Source of the DNA: Thermodesulfovibrio sp.
GTDB lineage: Bacteria; Nitrospirota; Thermodesulfovibrionia; Thermodesulfovibrionales; JdFR-85
Length of the DNA: 12,989 nt
Reading direction: 5' to 3'
Assembly (NCBI GenBank): GCA_027050975.1
Contig: JALUAR010000159.1
Span: forward strand, 1 to 12,989
Positions within the stretch are counted from its first letter, which is position 1; every line of letters begins with the position of its first letter. Positions 6,734 through 12,989 of this stretch are shown in pieces. The position numbers were made by a program, and so were the translations under genes. The notes beneath the pieces are model-generated. The model searched no databases. It was not told the DNA's origin and saw only the letters and a program-made list of their open reading frames with translations.

Positions 6734-8143
6734 TTATGCAGTCTGTGGTTGAGGTTCGGGTACCGACTCTTTTCCGCTTCTGCCGGTCATTATGAGATTG
6801 TACGTGAAGACCAGAATTCCAACAAAGTAGATAACACCACCGACAAATCTGATATACCAGTACGGATAAAGGGCTGTAACTGTCTCAAGGAAGTTGTATG
6901 TAAGAGAGCCATCGGGATTTGTTGCCTTCCACATGGCACCCTGCTGTATACCAGCAATCCACATTGTAACAGTGTAAACCAGCTGGCCTATGAATATTAA
7001 CCAGAAATGTAAATTCGCAAGCCTAACCGAGTAGAGTTCCCTTCCTGAAATTTTGGGTATTATGTAGTACAGTGATGCAGAGATAATCATTGTTACCCAT
7101 CCCATTGTACCCATATGCACATGACCTACAACCCAGTCGGTATAATGGAAAAATGCTGTCAGGGTCCTGAGCCCCTGTGTTGGGCCCTGTACAGTCTGTA
7201 GCCCGTAAAATGTTATACCTACAATAAAGAACTTTGTCAGGTAATTGGTCCTCATCAGATCCCATCTTCCCCTGATTGTGTAATAGCCATTAACAACTGA
7301 GCCCCAGGAAGGAGCAATAAGAAAGATACTGAATGCTATTGCAACGGTCTGGATCCACTCAGGCAGAGGTGTAAGCATCAGGTGATGAGCACCTGTCCAG
7401 AGATAGGCAAACACTAAAGACCAGAAAGATATAATGGAGAGTCTGTGACTGTATATAGGTAGATTTGTTGATTTGGGATAGAAGTAATAGAACATCGCCA
7501 GTATGGGAACGGTAAAGACAAAACCCACCGCATTATGACCATACCACCACTGAACATTGGCATCATTGGCTCCGGCATAAGCAGAATATGATTTAAAAAG
7601 ATTTACCGGAATCTCAAGATTGTTTACTATGTAAAGAACCGCCACCGTAACAGTCATGGCAATTATGTACCAGAGGGAAATATACATCTGCTTCTCTTTT
7701 CTCTTGATAAGCGTGGCAAAGACATTGACAGCGAAGATAACCCACATTATCACCACAACCACATCCAGTGGCCACTCCAGCTCGGCATACTCCTTTGATG
7801 TGTTCATTCCGGCAAAAAGACTGAGTGCCGCCAGGGCAATTGCAACATTGAAAAGATACAGGTGAAACCTTGCCAGCCCGGGAAAGGCAAGAGAGGTTCT
7901 CGTCAACCTCTGTAGCATATAGTAACTACATGCAAATATTCCTGCAAAGCCGAAACCAAAGGCAAGGCCGTTTGTGTGAACTACCCTGAGTCTTCCAAAG
8001 GCAAGCCATGGCGTGAGATTCAGCGCAGGGTAGAACATTTCGGCAGCAAGCCAGAGTCCGACCACGAGTCCGACTATCAGCCAGAAAACCGCAGAGTAAG
8101 CAAATCCTTTAACCACCGAATAATCGTAATTGTTCTCTTTCAT
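6734..8143 (-). CDS. ccoN: cbb3-type cytochrome c oxidase catalytic subunit CcoN
   Basis: CcoN reduces oxygen to water at a heme b3-CuB centre in the membrane. The 469-residue protein keeps every expected cofactor residue. These are H56 (VVHTNGLAFGF, low-spin heme b), H203 (WWYGHNAVGF, CuB), Y247 six residues before H253-H254 (YLWTGAHH; cross-linked Tyr and CuB ligands), and H341/H343 (TDWVVGHVHMGTMGW; heme b3 and heme b). Compared with the numbering I recall for Pseudomonas stutzeri CcoN, these sit at a nearly constant offset. Length is normal for the family. The ATG follows GGAGGAGGGC closely and is 28 nt after the rrf2-type gene, so the two share a transcript. No anomaly was seen in the catalytic core, so the enzyme should be active. 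Confidence 0.97.
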   Translation of the reverse strand: MKENNYDYSVVKGFAYSAVFWLIVGLVVGLWLAAEMFYPALNLTPWLAFGRLRVVHTNGLAFGFGFAGIFACSYYMLQRLTRTSLAFPGLARFHLYLFNVAIALAALSLFAGMNTSKEYAELEWPLDVVVVIMWVIFAVNVFATLIKRKEKQMYISLWYIIAMTVTVAVLYIVNNLEIPVNLFKSYSAYAGANDANVQWWYGHNAVGFVFTVPILAMFYYFYPKSTNLPIYSHRLSIISFWSLVFAYLWTGAHHLMLTPLPEWIQTVAIAFSIFLIAPSWGSVVNGYYTIRGRWDLMRTNYLTKFFIVGITFYGLQTVQGPTQGLRTLTAFFHYTDWVVGHVHMGTMGWVTMIISASLYYIIPKISGRELYSVRLANLHFWLIFIGQLVYTVTMWIAGIQQGAMWKATNPDGSLTYNFLETVTALYPYWYIRFVGGVIYFVGILVFTYNLIMTGRSGKESVPEPQPQTA

Positions 8144-8171
8144 GCCCTCCTCCTTATTTACTCATTAGCTC

Positions 8172-8582
8172 TCAAAGAGAGCCCTTTTTGTCATTAAATT
8201 TATCAAAGGTATAATAGGCCAGCCTCTCTTTAAGTAAAATCTGAATCTCCACCCAGATGGGATGAACCATGCATGTAGGTTGTCTTTCACAACTCTGTCT
8301 GTCAAGCACACATATATTCACATTCAGAGGCCCCTGAATTGCTTCTATTACATCAAGAATACTTATCCTTGCAGGATCTCTGGCCAGCCTGAACCCACCC
8401 TTTATACCTCTGACAGACTTAACGATTTTGGCCTTCGAGAGCTTTTGAAGTATCTTTGCGGCAAAGGTCCGCGGAATTGATTGTGCTTCCGCAATGTCTC
8501 CCACCGTTGCACTCCCCTCTTTACAACGGCTGAGATGGAGTACACATCTTATAGCATAGTCTGCCTCGCGTGTTATCTGCAT
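8172..8582 (-). CDS. Rrf2-family transcriptional regulator, IscR-like Fe-S ligands
   Basis: Rrf2 proteins are small winged-helix regulators, many of which sense redox state, NO or iron through a [2Fe-2S] or [4Fe-4S] cluster. The 136-residue protein opens with MQITREADYAIR, typical of the family, followed by the helix-turn-helix (about 25-50) and the wing with VRGIKGGFRLAR (57-68). The sensor region has C91, C98 and C104 plus H107 (CxxH after the third Cys). This is almost the position set of E. coli IscR (C92, C98, C104, H107), although the first spacing is C-x6-C. It is the first gene of the ccoNOQP transcript, with a strong promoter and an inverted repeat just upstream. It therefore probably controls the oxidase and itself. 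Whether it is IscR, NsrR or another subgroup cannot be settled here. Confidence 0.93.
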   Translation of the reverse strand: MQITREADYAIRCVLHLSRCKEGSATVGDIAEAQSIPRTFAAKILQKLSKAKIVKSVRGIKGGFRLARDPARISILDVIEAIQGPLNVNICVLDRQSCERQPTCMVHPIWVEIQILLKERLAYYTFDKFNDKKGSL

Positions 8583-8594
8583 TGCACACCCTTT

Positions 8595-8613
8595 TAGGAG
8601 TAATTTTATCCTA
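8595..8613. promoter_or_regulatory. Inverted repeat over the -10: candidate Rrf2 operator
   Basis: The plus strand reads TAGGA-GTAATTTTA-TCCTA. The outer arms are perfect 5-mers, and two further inner positions on each side also match, giving 14 of 19 symmetric positions. It covers the -10 hexamer (8603-8608) and the expected transcription start of the regulator gene, where a bound repressor would block initiation. Autoregulation is common in this family. The binding link is inference. Confidence 0.45.
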
Positions 8614-8631
8614 TTTTAAATCATATGTCAA
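8603..8631 (-). promoter_or_regulatory. Sigma70-type promoter of the rrf2-ccoNOQP transcript
   Basis: The minus strand carries a perfect TTGACA (8626-8631), a 17-base spacer and TAAAAT (8603-8608, five of six matches). The start of transcription would fall near 8596, leaving a leader of only about 14 nt before the regulator ATG. That leader contains AAGGGTG as a ribosome site. It is the best promoter in the window. Confidence 0.8.
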
Positions 8632-8773
8632 GTCTTTTTTCTTCGTGAATTAGCTAACATGATCTGAGATTTTTTCAAATAAGGCCTGAATACTCTACGA
8701 TGAAAGGGGATTTATCAACTAAAACTAACTCCCTGAAGAGAATTGTGAATTTGTTTGCTACAGAGGTTCCTCC
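8632..8773. other. Intergenic spacer between fabD and the oxidase promoter
   Basis: This 142-bp stretch follows the fabD stop codon. I see no convincing intrinsic terminator: the short GAGG/CCTC stem just after fabD has no T-run. No coding frame with a ribosome site was found either. Transcription from the acyl-CoA dehydrogenase operon could therefore run into the oxidase operon. Confidence 0.5.
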
Positions 8774-9694
8774 TCACCGGAGTTGTTCTATCACCTTTTC
8801 GATATCATCATCGGTATACAAAACAGTAACGGATGAGTCTATTCTCTTCACAAGGCCTGTCAGCACCTTGCCAGGACCGACCTCCACAAAGGTGTCAATA
8901 CCTGAATCTATCATGTTTCTTATGGAGTCTTCCCAGAGCAGTGGGCTGTCAAGCTGCTTTACAAGAGATGCCTTAATACTGTCTATAGTGTTCAAAAATA
9001 TCGCATCGGCATTATTAACAACAGGCACTTTCGGAGGATTAAAGACGATCCTTTCAAGCTCTGCTACAAGCCCTTTTGATGCCTCAATCATCAAAGCACA
9101 GTGTGAAGGTGCGCTAACAGACAGTGCAACAGCCCTCTTGGCCCCGTTTTCCTTTGCAAGGGCCATGGCCTCCTCCACCGCCTCCTTTTCTCCGGCAATC
9201 ACTATCTGCCCTGGACAGTTGTAGTTTGCCGGTGCAACATAGCCTGATGTAACAGAGAGACAGACCTCGTCAACCTTTTCTCTGTCCAGTCCGAGTATAG
9301 CAGCCATTAATCCCCGACCTTCGGGAACGGCATCCTGCATAAGACGTCCCCTTTTTTCTGTGAGTTTTACTGCATCCGTAAAGGATATAACATCTGCTGC
9401 AACAAGGGCCGAGTACTCTCCGAGACTGTGTCCTGCAACAGCCACGGGTGAAATTCCTCTTAAAGAGAGCACCCTGTATGCTGCAATACTTGCCGTTAAA
9501 ATGCACGGCTGAGTTCTGTATGTCCTGTTAAGCTCCTCTTTGGGACCGTTAAAGCAAAGTTCGGATACACTGTAACCAAGGGCCTCCGAAGCCTCATCAA
9601 AGGTCTCTCTTGCCTCCGGATACTTCTCATACAGGTTCTTTCCCATTCCCACATACTGGGAGCCCTGGCCTGGAAAAATAAAAGCTACTCTCAT
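8774..9694 (-). CDS. fabD: Malonyl-CoA:ACP transacylase FabD
   Basis: FabD transfers malonyl from malonyl-CoA to acyl carrier protein, supplying fatty acid chain extension in the cytoplasm. The 306-residue protein has the N-terminal FPGQGSQYVGMG, the catalytic serine in GHSLGEYSAL (S90), the malonate-binding Arg in KRGRLMQ (117), the catalytic His in APSHC (H198), and VEVGPGKVL near the C-terminus. Length is standard and nothing is missing. Its ATG overlaps the etfA stop by 4 nt (ATGA), so it is translationally coupled to an electron-transfer flavoprotein gene. The usual partners fabH, fabG and acpP are absent from this window. A housekeeping role in fatty acid synthesis is most likely, though the placement may reflect co-regulation with acyl-CoA metabolism. 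Confidence 0.96.
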   Translation of the reverse strand: MRVAFIFPGQGSQYVGMGKNLYEKYPEARETFDEASEALGYSVSELCFNGPKEELNRTYRTQPCILTASIAAYRVLSLRGISPVAVAGHSLGEYSALVAADVISFTDAVKLTEKRGRLMQDAVPEGRGLMAAILGLDREKVDEVCLSVTSGYVAPANYNCPGQIVIAGEKEAVEEAMALAKENGAKRAVALSVSAPSHCALMIEASKGLVAELERIVFNPPKVPVVNNADAIFLNTIDSIKASLVKQLDSPLLWEDSIRNMIDSGIDTFVEVGPGKVLTGLVKRIDSSVTVLYTDDDIEKVIEQLR

Positions 9695-10884
9695 AATCCC
9701 TTAACCTCTTTTATCTTTTTTATCAGTAGCGGAACAATCTCATTCACATCACCTACAATAGCATAATTTGCAACATTGAATATAGGAGCATCCTGATTCT
9801 TGTTAATGGCAATGATTATATCGGATGACTGCATACCCACCAAATGCTGCACAGCTCCTGAAATACCACAGGCGATATATATTTTAGGACATACGGTTTT
9901 GCCTGTCTGTCCAACCTGATGAGAATAGGGAATCCATCCCTCATCAACAGCTGCCCTGGAGGCACCTACGGCACCGCCAAGCAGGGAGGCAAGCTCCTCC
10001 AACATCTTGAATCCATCAGGCCCACCAACGCCTCTGCCGCCTGAAACGATAATATCTGCCTCTTGTAGATTACAGGTAGCCTCTGACTCCTCCTTAAAGC
10101 TTTCTATCACCTTTGTCCTTGATTGTATCCCCTCGGTACTTACGTTTATGATTTCACCTTTGCGAGACTCATCGGGAGTGCCTTTTTTCATCACCCTCGG
10201 CCGTACAGTGGCCATCTGGGGCCTGTGATGAGGACAGACTATAGTGGCCATGATATTTCCGCCAAAGGCGGGACGGATCTGCAGAAGATTGCCTGTTTCT
10301 GGATCGATCTCAAGGGATGTGCAGTCAGCAGTAAGCCCTGTTCTCACCCTTGCGGCAACCCTGGGGAAGAAGGATCGGCCTATCGGAGTAGCACCGGTTA
10401 GTACTATCTCCGGCCTATGTTCCTGAATCAACCTTGATAGAAGCTGTACATAAGGCTCGTCATTAAAATGTTCGAATATCGGGTCCTGGGCATGAAAAAC
10501 CCTGTCAGCTCCCCAGTGGATGAGACGCTCTGCCTCTTCACTGTCAGCACCGAAAAGCACAGCCGTCAGTTCGGTACCTCTTGCATCAGCAAGCCGCCTT
10601 CCTACACCTAACAGCTCCAGGGCAACATCAGCCACCTTGCCTTCACGCTGTTCTGCAAATACCCATACACCTTTGTATGCCGAAAGATCAATCTCCCTGG
10701 CAGGAGCCTCACCCTCTATTTCCTTTATCGCACCTTCGGGACAGACACTAAGGCAGTTTCTGCACATCTGGCAGTACTCGTTTATAAATGCCTTGTCATC
10801 CTTCATCTCGATGGCATCATAAGGGCATGAATCTATACAGGTTTCACAGCCTGTACAGAGATCTTTATCGACCACTATACGCAT
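9691..10884 (-). CDS. etfA: Electron transfer flavoprotein alpha subunit with N-terminal 2x[4Fe-4S] ferredoxin domain
   Basis: EtfA binds FAD and, with EtfB, carries electrons from acyl-CoA dehydrogenases. In this 397-residue protein, residues 1-60 form a bacterial ferredoxin with two CxxCxxCxxxCP sets (C10, C13, C16, C20 and C38, C41, C44, C48). The ETF alpha region follows, with GATPIGRSFFPRVAAR in mid-protein and the FAD motif around 324-375 (GQTGKTVCP, CGISGAVQH, INKNQDAPIF, YAIVGD). Ferredoxin-fused EtfA occurs in anaerobes, for example the caffeyl-CoA reductase ETF of Acetobacterium woodii, where electron bifurcation is known. Here the fusion suggests electron flow to Fe-S partners. AAGGAGG overlapping the etfB stop serves as its ribosome site, 13 nt after etfB. 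Confidence 0.95.
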   Translation of the reverse strand: MRIVVDKDLCTGCETCIDSCPYDAIEMKDDKAFINEYCQMCRNCLSVCPEGAIKEIEGEAPAREIDLSAYKGVWVFAEQREGKVADVALELLGVGRRLADARGTELTAVLFGADSEEAERLIHWGADRVFHAQDPIFEHFNDEPYVQLLSRLIQEHRPEIVLTGATPIGRSFFPRVAARVRTGLTADCTSLEIDPETGNLLQIRPAFGGNIMATIVCPHHRPQMATVRPRVMKKGTPDESRKGEIINVSTEGIQSRTKVIESFKEESEATCNLQEADIIVSGGRGVGGPDGFKMLEELASLLGGAVGASRAAVDEGWIPYSHQVGQTGKTVCPKIYIACGISGAVQHLVGMQSSDIIIAINKNQDAPIFNVANYAIVGDVNEIVPLLIKKIKEVKGL

Positions 10885-10896
10885 TCGCTAACCTCC

Positions 10897-11679
10897 TTAA
10901 ATGCACTTCATCTCTTTTAGTATTTCCACTAACTGGTCCACCACCTCTTCAGTGGAACCGGTAAGCATCTTTCTATCCTTCTTTGCCTCGGGAGCAAAGA
11001 TATTCTTTACCTGAGTGGGGGAACCTTTCAGCCCCACCTTTTCCTCCTCTGCTTTTATATCCTCATGGGAGAGTTTTTTGATCTCCGCTTTTTTTGCTCT
11101 CATCTTACCTTTCAAAGAAGGCAGCCTTGGCTCGTTCAACTCCCTGACCACAGTAAGCAGTACAGGCAGAGGGGCCTCAACCACATCGTATCCCTCTTCC
11201 ATAAGCCTCTGAACCCTTATCTTCTCCTCCGTAATCTCCTCAACCCTCTTTACATATGCAATATGAGGAATGTTGAGAAACTCGGCCATCTCAGGACCAA
11301 CCTGGGCAGTGTCACCGTCTATGGCCTGCTTTCCACAAAGCACAAGGTCAAAGCCAAGGCTCTGAACCGCCCCTGCAAGAGTGAAGGCTGTTGCAAGGGT
11401 GTCTGCTCCGGCAAAGGCCCTGTCCGTAAGAAGCACTGCCTCATCCGCTCCCATGGCAATAGCCTCTCTTAAGGCATCCTCAGCCTGAGGAGGTCCCATG
11501 GTGAGTACCGTTACAGTGCCACCAACGGAATCTCTGATCTGCAGCCCTGCCTCAATTGCATGAAGATCGTAGGGGTTTATTATGCTTGGCACTCCATCAC
11601 GTACAAGGGTGTTTGTCTCTGGATTTATCCTAACCTCTGCAGTGTCAGGTACCTGCTTAATACAGACCACTATCTTCAT
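10897..11679 (-). CDS. etfB: Electron transfer flavoprotein beta subunit
   Basis: EtfB pairs with EtfA; it holds AMP in simple ETFs and a second FAD in bifurcating ETFs. This 260-residue protein starts MKIVVCIKQVPDTAEVRI and includes the EtfB signature region INPYDLHAIEAGL, TMGPPQAEDALREAIAMGAD, DRAFAGADTLATA and CGKQAIDGDTAQVGPEMAEF. The last phrase resembles EtfB of bifurcating or strict-anaerobe ETFs more than that of mitochondrial-type ETF (which has DDD at that point). This is a resemblance from memory, not an alignment. It sits 17 nt after the acyl-CoA dehydrogenase gene, with GGAGGAGAC upstream of its ATG. The three-gene order dehydrogenase-etfB-etfA is classic for butyryl-CoA-dehydrogenase-type modules. 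Confidence 0.95.
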   Translation of the reverse strand: MKIVVCIKQVPDTAEVRINPETNTLVRDGVPSIINPYDLHAIEAGLQIRDSVGGTVTVLTMGPPQAEDALREAIAMGADEAVLLTDRAFAGADTLATAFTLAGAVQSLGFDLVLCGKQAIDGDTAQVGPEMAEFLNIPHIAYVKRVEEITEEKIRVQRLMEEGYDVVEAPLPVLLTVVRELNEPRLPSLKGKMRAKKAEIKKLSHEDIKAEEEKVGLKGSPTQVKNIFAPEAKKDRKMLTGSTEEVVDQLVEILKEMKCI

Positions 11680-11696
11680 AACGAGTCTCCTCCTCT

Positions 11697-12854
11697 TTAA
11701 CCCTTCTTTGCAGCTTCCTTTATAAGGGACTGACCAATAACATTTCTTTGTATCTGGTTCGTTCCCTCATAAATTTGCAGAATCTTTGCATCCCTCATCA
11801 TCTTTTCCACGGGATACTCTCTCATGTAGCCGGAGCCACCCATCACCTGCACTGCATCGGTAGTAACCTTCATTGCCACATCCGTGGCAAAGACCTTGGC
11901 CATTGCCGAAACCTTGGATATATCCTTTGCTCCGCTGTCAACATATTTTGCCACTGCATAGACAAGTGCCCTGGCAGCCTCAACCTGGGTTGCCATATCC
12001 GCAAGCATATGCTGAACCGCCTGGAAGCTGATTATTGGTTTACCAAACTGGATCCTCTGACGGGCAAACTTAATTGCCTCATCCAGGGCACCCTGGGCTA
12101 CTCCTACACCCTGGGCTCCGACACCAACTCTGGATTGATCCAGAGTTTTCATGGCTACGACAAAGCCCATTCCTTCTCTTCCGATGATATTTTCCTTGGG
12201 AATCCTGCAGTCTTCAAAGATTAACTCTCTTGTCACAGAGGCACGTATCCCCATCTTCTTCTCCTTCTTTCCAAAGGAGAATCCAGGGGTTCCCTTTTCA
12301 ACTATAAAGGCACTGGCACCTCTTGCCCCTTTGGAGCGATCTGTTATGGCTATAACAGTGTATATCTCCGCCTCTCCTCCGTTTGTTATCCACTGTTTTG
12401 TTCCGTTCAGGATATAGTAATCTCCGTCCTTTGTTGCGGTTGTCTGAATACCTGCCGCGTCACTACCTGCGTTTGCCTCGGTTAGGGCAAAGGCAACAAG
12501 TCTCTTTCCAGAGGCAATGTCAGGCAGATACTTTTTCTTCTGCTCTTCCGAACCGAAAAGCAGTATGGGATATGTTCCCAGGGCATTGGCTGCGTATGAT
12601 GTGGACACACCAAGACATGCCCTGCTTAGCTCCTCCACGGCAAGGCAGAGTTCAAAAGAGCCCATCCCTATTCCGCCGTATTCTTCGGGAATGAAGATTC
12701 CGAACATATCTGACTGAGCAAGCACCTCCATTATCTCATGGGGAAACTCCTCTTTTTCGTCAAGCTCTGCTCTTACCGGGACCACCTTCTCCTCTGCTAT
12801 CTGACGGGCAAGGTCCCTTATCATCTGTTGTTCTTCTGTAAGAAAGTAATCCAT
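11697..12854 (-). CDS. Acyl-CoA dehydrogenase (short-chain/butyryl-CoA type)
   Basis: This FAD enzyme interconverts acyl-CoA and trans-2-enoyl-CoA, with ETF as electron partner. The 385-residue product is full length. It has the family phrases FALTEANAGSDA and ILNGTKQWITNGG (flavin and substrate contacts), the GGSGY signature with MREYPVEKMMRD, and the catalytic base Glu363 in QIYEGTNQIQR, the C-terminal position used by short- and medium-chain enzymes. The substrate cannot be fixed from sequence; a butyryl-CoA-like substrate is likely, and benzoylsuccinyl-, glutaryl- or branched-chain-type relatives remain possible. GGGAGG lies just before the ATG. It opens the operon with etfB, etfA and fabD. 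Confidence 0.94.
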   Translation of the reverse strand: MDYFLTEEQQMIRDLARQIAEEKVVPVRAELDEKEEFPHEIMEVLAQSDMFGIFIPEEYGGIGMGSFELCLAVEELSRACLGVSTSYAANALGTYPILLFGSEEQKKKYLPDIASGKRLVAFALTEANAGSDAAGIQTTATKDGDYYILNGTKQWITNGGEAEIYTVIAITDRSKGARGASAFIVEKGTPGFSFGKKEKKMGIRASVTRELIFEDCRIPKENIIGREGMGFVVAMKTLDQSRVGVGAQGVGVAQGALDEAIKFARQRIQFGKPIISFQAVQHMLADMATQVEAARALVYAVAKYVDSGAKDISKVSAMAKVFATDVAMKVTTDAVQVMGGSGYMREYPVEKMMRDAKILQIYEGTNQIQRNVIGQSLIKEAAKKG

Positions 12855-12902
12855 ATAACCTCCCTGTCTGCGTGAATTCTTTATTCAGATTAAACGGCTA
12901 TT

Positions 12903-12908
12903 ATTATA
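12903..12908 (-). promoter_or_regulatory. -10 element of the acyl-CoA dehydrogenase operon
   Basis: A perfect TATAAT is present on the minus strand (in AAGTTATAATAATAG). At 16-18 bases upstream there is no recognisable -35 (only A/T bases), and no extended-10 TG. The leader would be about 40 nt. The lack of a -35, together with the palindrome next to it, suggests an activator- or UP-element-assisted promoter. Confidence 0.5.
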
Positions 12909-12931
12909 ACTTAAAAGGGCTGTTTATTTTT

Positions 12932-12962
12932 AAAAAAATTTAAATTAGATTTAAATTTTTTT
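12932..12962. repeat. 31-bp perfect AT palindrome upstream of the acyl-CoA dehydrogenase promoter
   Basis: The left arm AAAAAAATTTAAAT (12932-12945) and right arm ATTTAAATTTTTTT (12949-12962) are exact reverse complements around the triplet TAG. The octamer ATTTAAAT occurs in each arm (12938-12945, 12949-12956) and again at 12971-12978. Start-to-start spacings are 11 and 22 bp, i.e. about one and two helical turns. The element ends just before the -35 position. It may be a regulator site, an UP element or bent DNA. It contains only one G/C base, so a random palindrome is easier here than in mixed sequence. Confidence 0.6.
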
Positions 12963-12989
12963 TTCTCGAAATTTAAATCACAATAAAAA

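Noticed and set aside
6617..7000. Plus-strand open frame spanning the ccoN-ccoO junction
   Set aside because: Both genes on the other strand are full length and conserved; the frame has no family resemblance.
8774..8800. CTCC/GGAG and GAGG/CCTC short stems at the fabD end as a terminator
   Set aside because: The stems are only 4 bp and no T-run follows.
8700..9224. Plus-strand open frame of 174 codons opposite fabD
   Set aside because: It is antisense to a secure gene, is Ser-rich as expected for a complementary-frame shadow, and has no ribosome site or family resemblance.
11748..12224. Plus-strand open frame of 158 codons opposite the acyl-CoA dehydrogenase
   Set aside because: It is a shadow frame rich in His, Cys and Leu with no recognisable domain; the opposite strand codes clearly.
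12932..12962. AT palindrome as an intrinsic terminator
   Set aside because: The stem is all A/T apart from one base in the loop, too weak for a standard terminator, and it lies just upstream of a promoter.

Overview
The window looks like a chromosomal segment of a Gram-negative bacterium that can respire oxygen at low concentration. It carries a complete cbb3-type (C-family) heme-copper oxidase locus with its assembly genes, a periplasm-facing cytochrome c system and a lipoprotein diacylglyceryl transferase. Ferredoxin-fused EtfA and an IscR-like Fe-S regulator also suggest a lineage with strong anaerobic metabolism. Nitrospirota or a delta-proteobacterial-type group would fit, but this is a low-confidence inference from gene style only. 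Coding density is high and all genes but one are on the minus strand. I found no RNA genes, mobile elements, CRISPR arrays or phage genes, and no gene-free stretch longer than about 300 bases.

Reading along the minus strand, i.e. from the right end leftward: (1) 12989-8774 is a promoter region followed by an acyl-CoA dehydrogenase gene, etfB, etfA (with an N-terminal 2x[4Fe-4S] ferredoxin domain) and fabD. The first three form a flavin-based acyl-CoA oxidation/reduction and electron-transfer module. fabD overlaps etfA by 4 nt, an unusual partner. An AT-rich, perfectly palindromic 31-bp element lies upstream of the promoter.

(2) 8631-5006 begins with a near-consensus sigma70 promoter overlapped by an inverted repeat. 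It is followed by an Rrf2-family regulator with three Cys and one His placed as in IscR, then ccoN, ccoO, ccoQ and ccoP, and ends in a clear intrinsic terminator. The oxidase has an unusual subunit layout: CcoO carries an extra C-terminal cytochrome c domain, while CcoP is reduced to one heme c. The usual total of three c-type hemes is kept but distributed differently.

(3) 4987-771 holds ccoG, ccoH, ccoI and ccoS, the copper-handling and assembly genes. They start right after the terminator, so they depend on read-through or on their own promoters. CcoS (55 aa) and CcoQ (47 aa) share a nearly identical C-terminal tail motif, PKYRML plus acidic residues.

(4) 1-755 holds the only plus-strand gene, a 5'-truncated lgt, which converges on ccoS with 15 bp between the stop codons.

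Taken together, regulator plus oxidase plus assembly factors form a self-contained oxygen-respiration locus, probably under Fe-S-based redox control. Next to it sits an acyl-CoA/ETF module that could deliver electrons to, or exchange them with, the quinone/ferredoxin pool.
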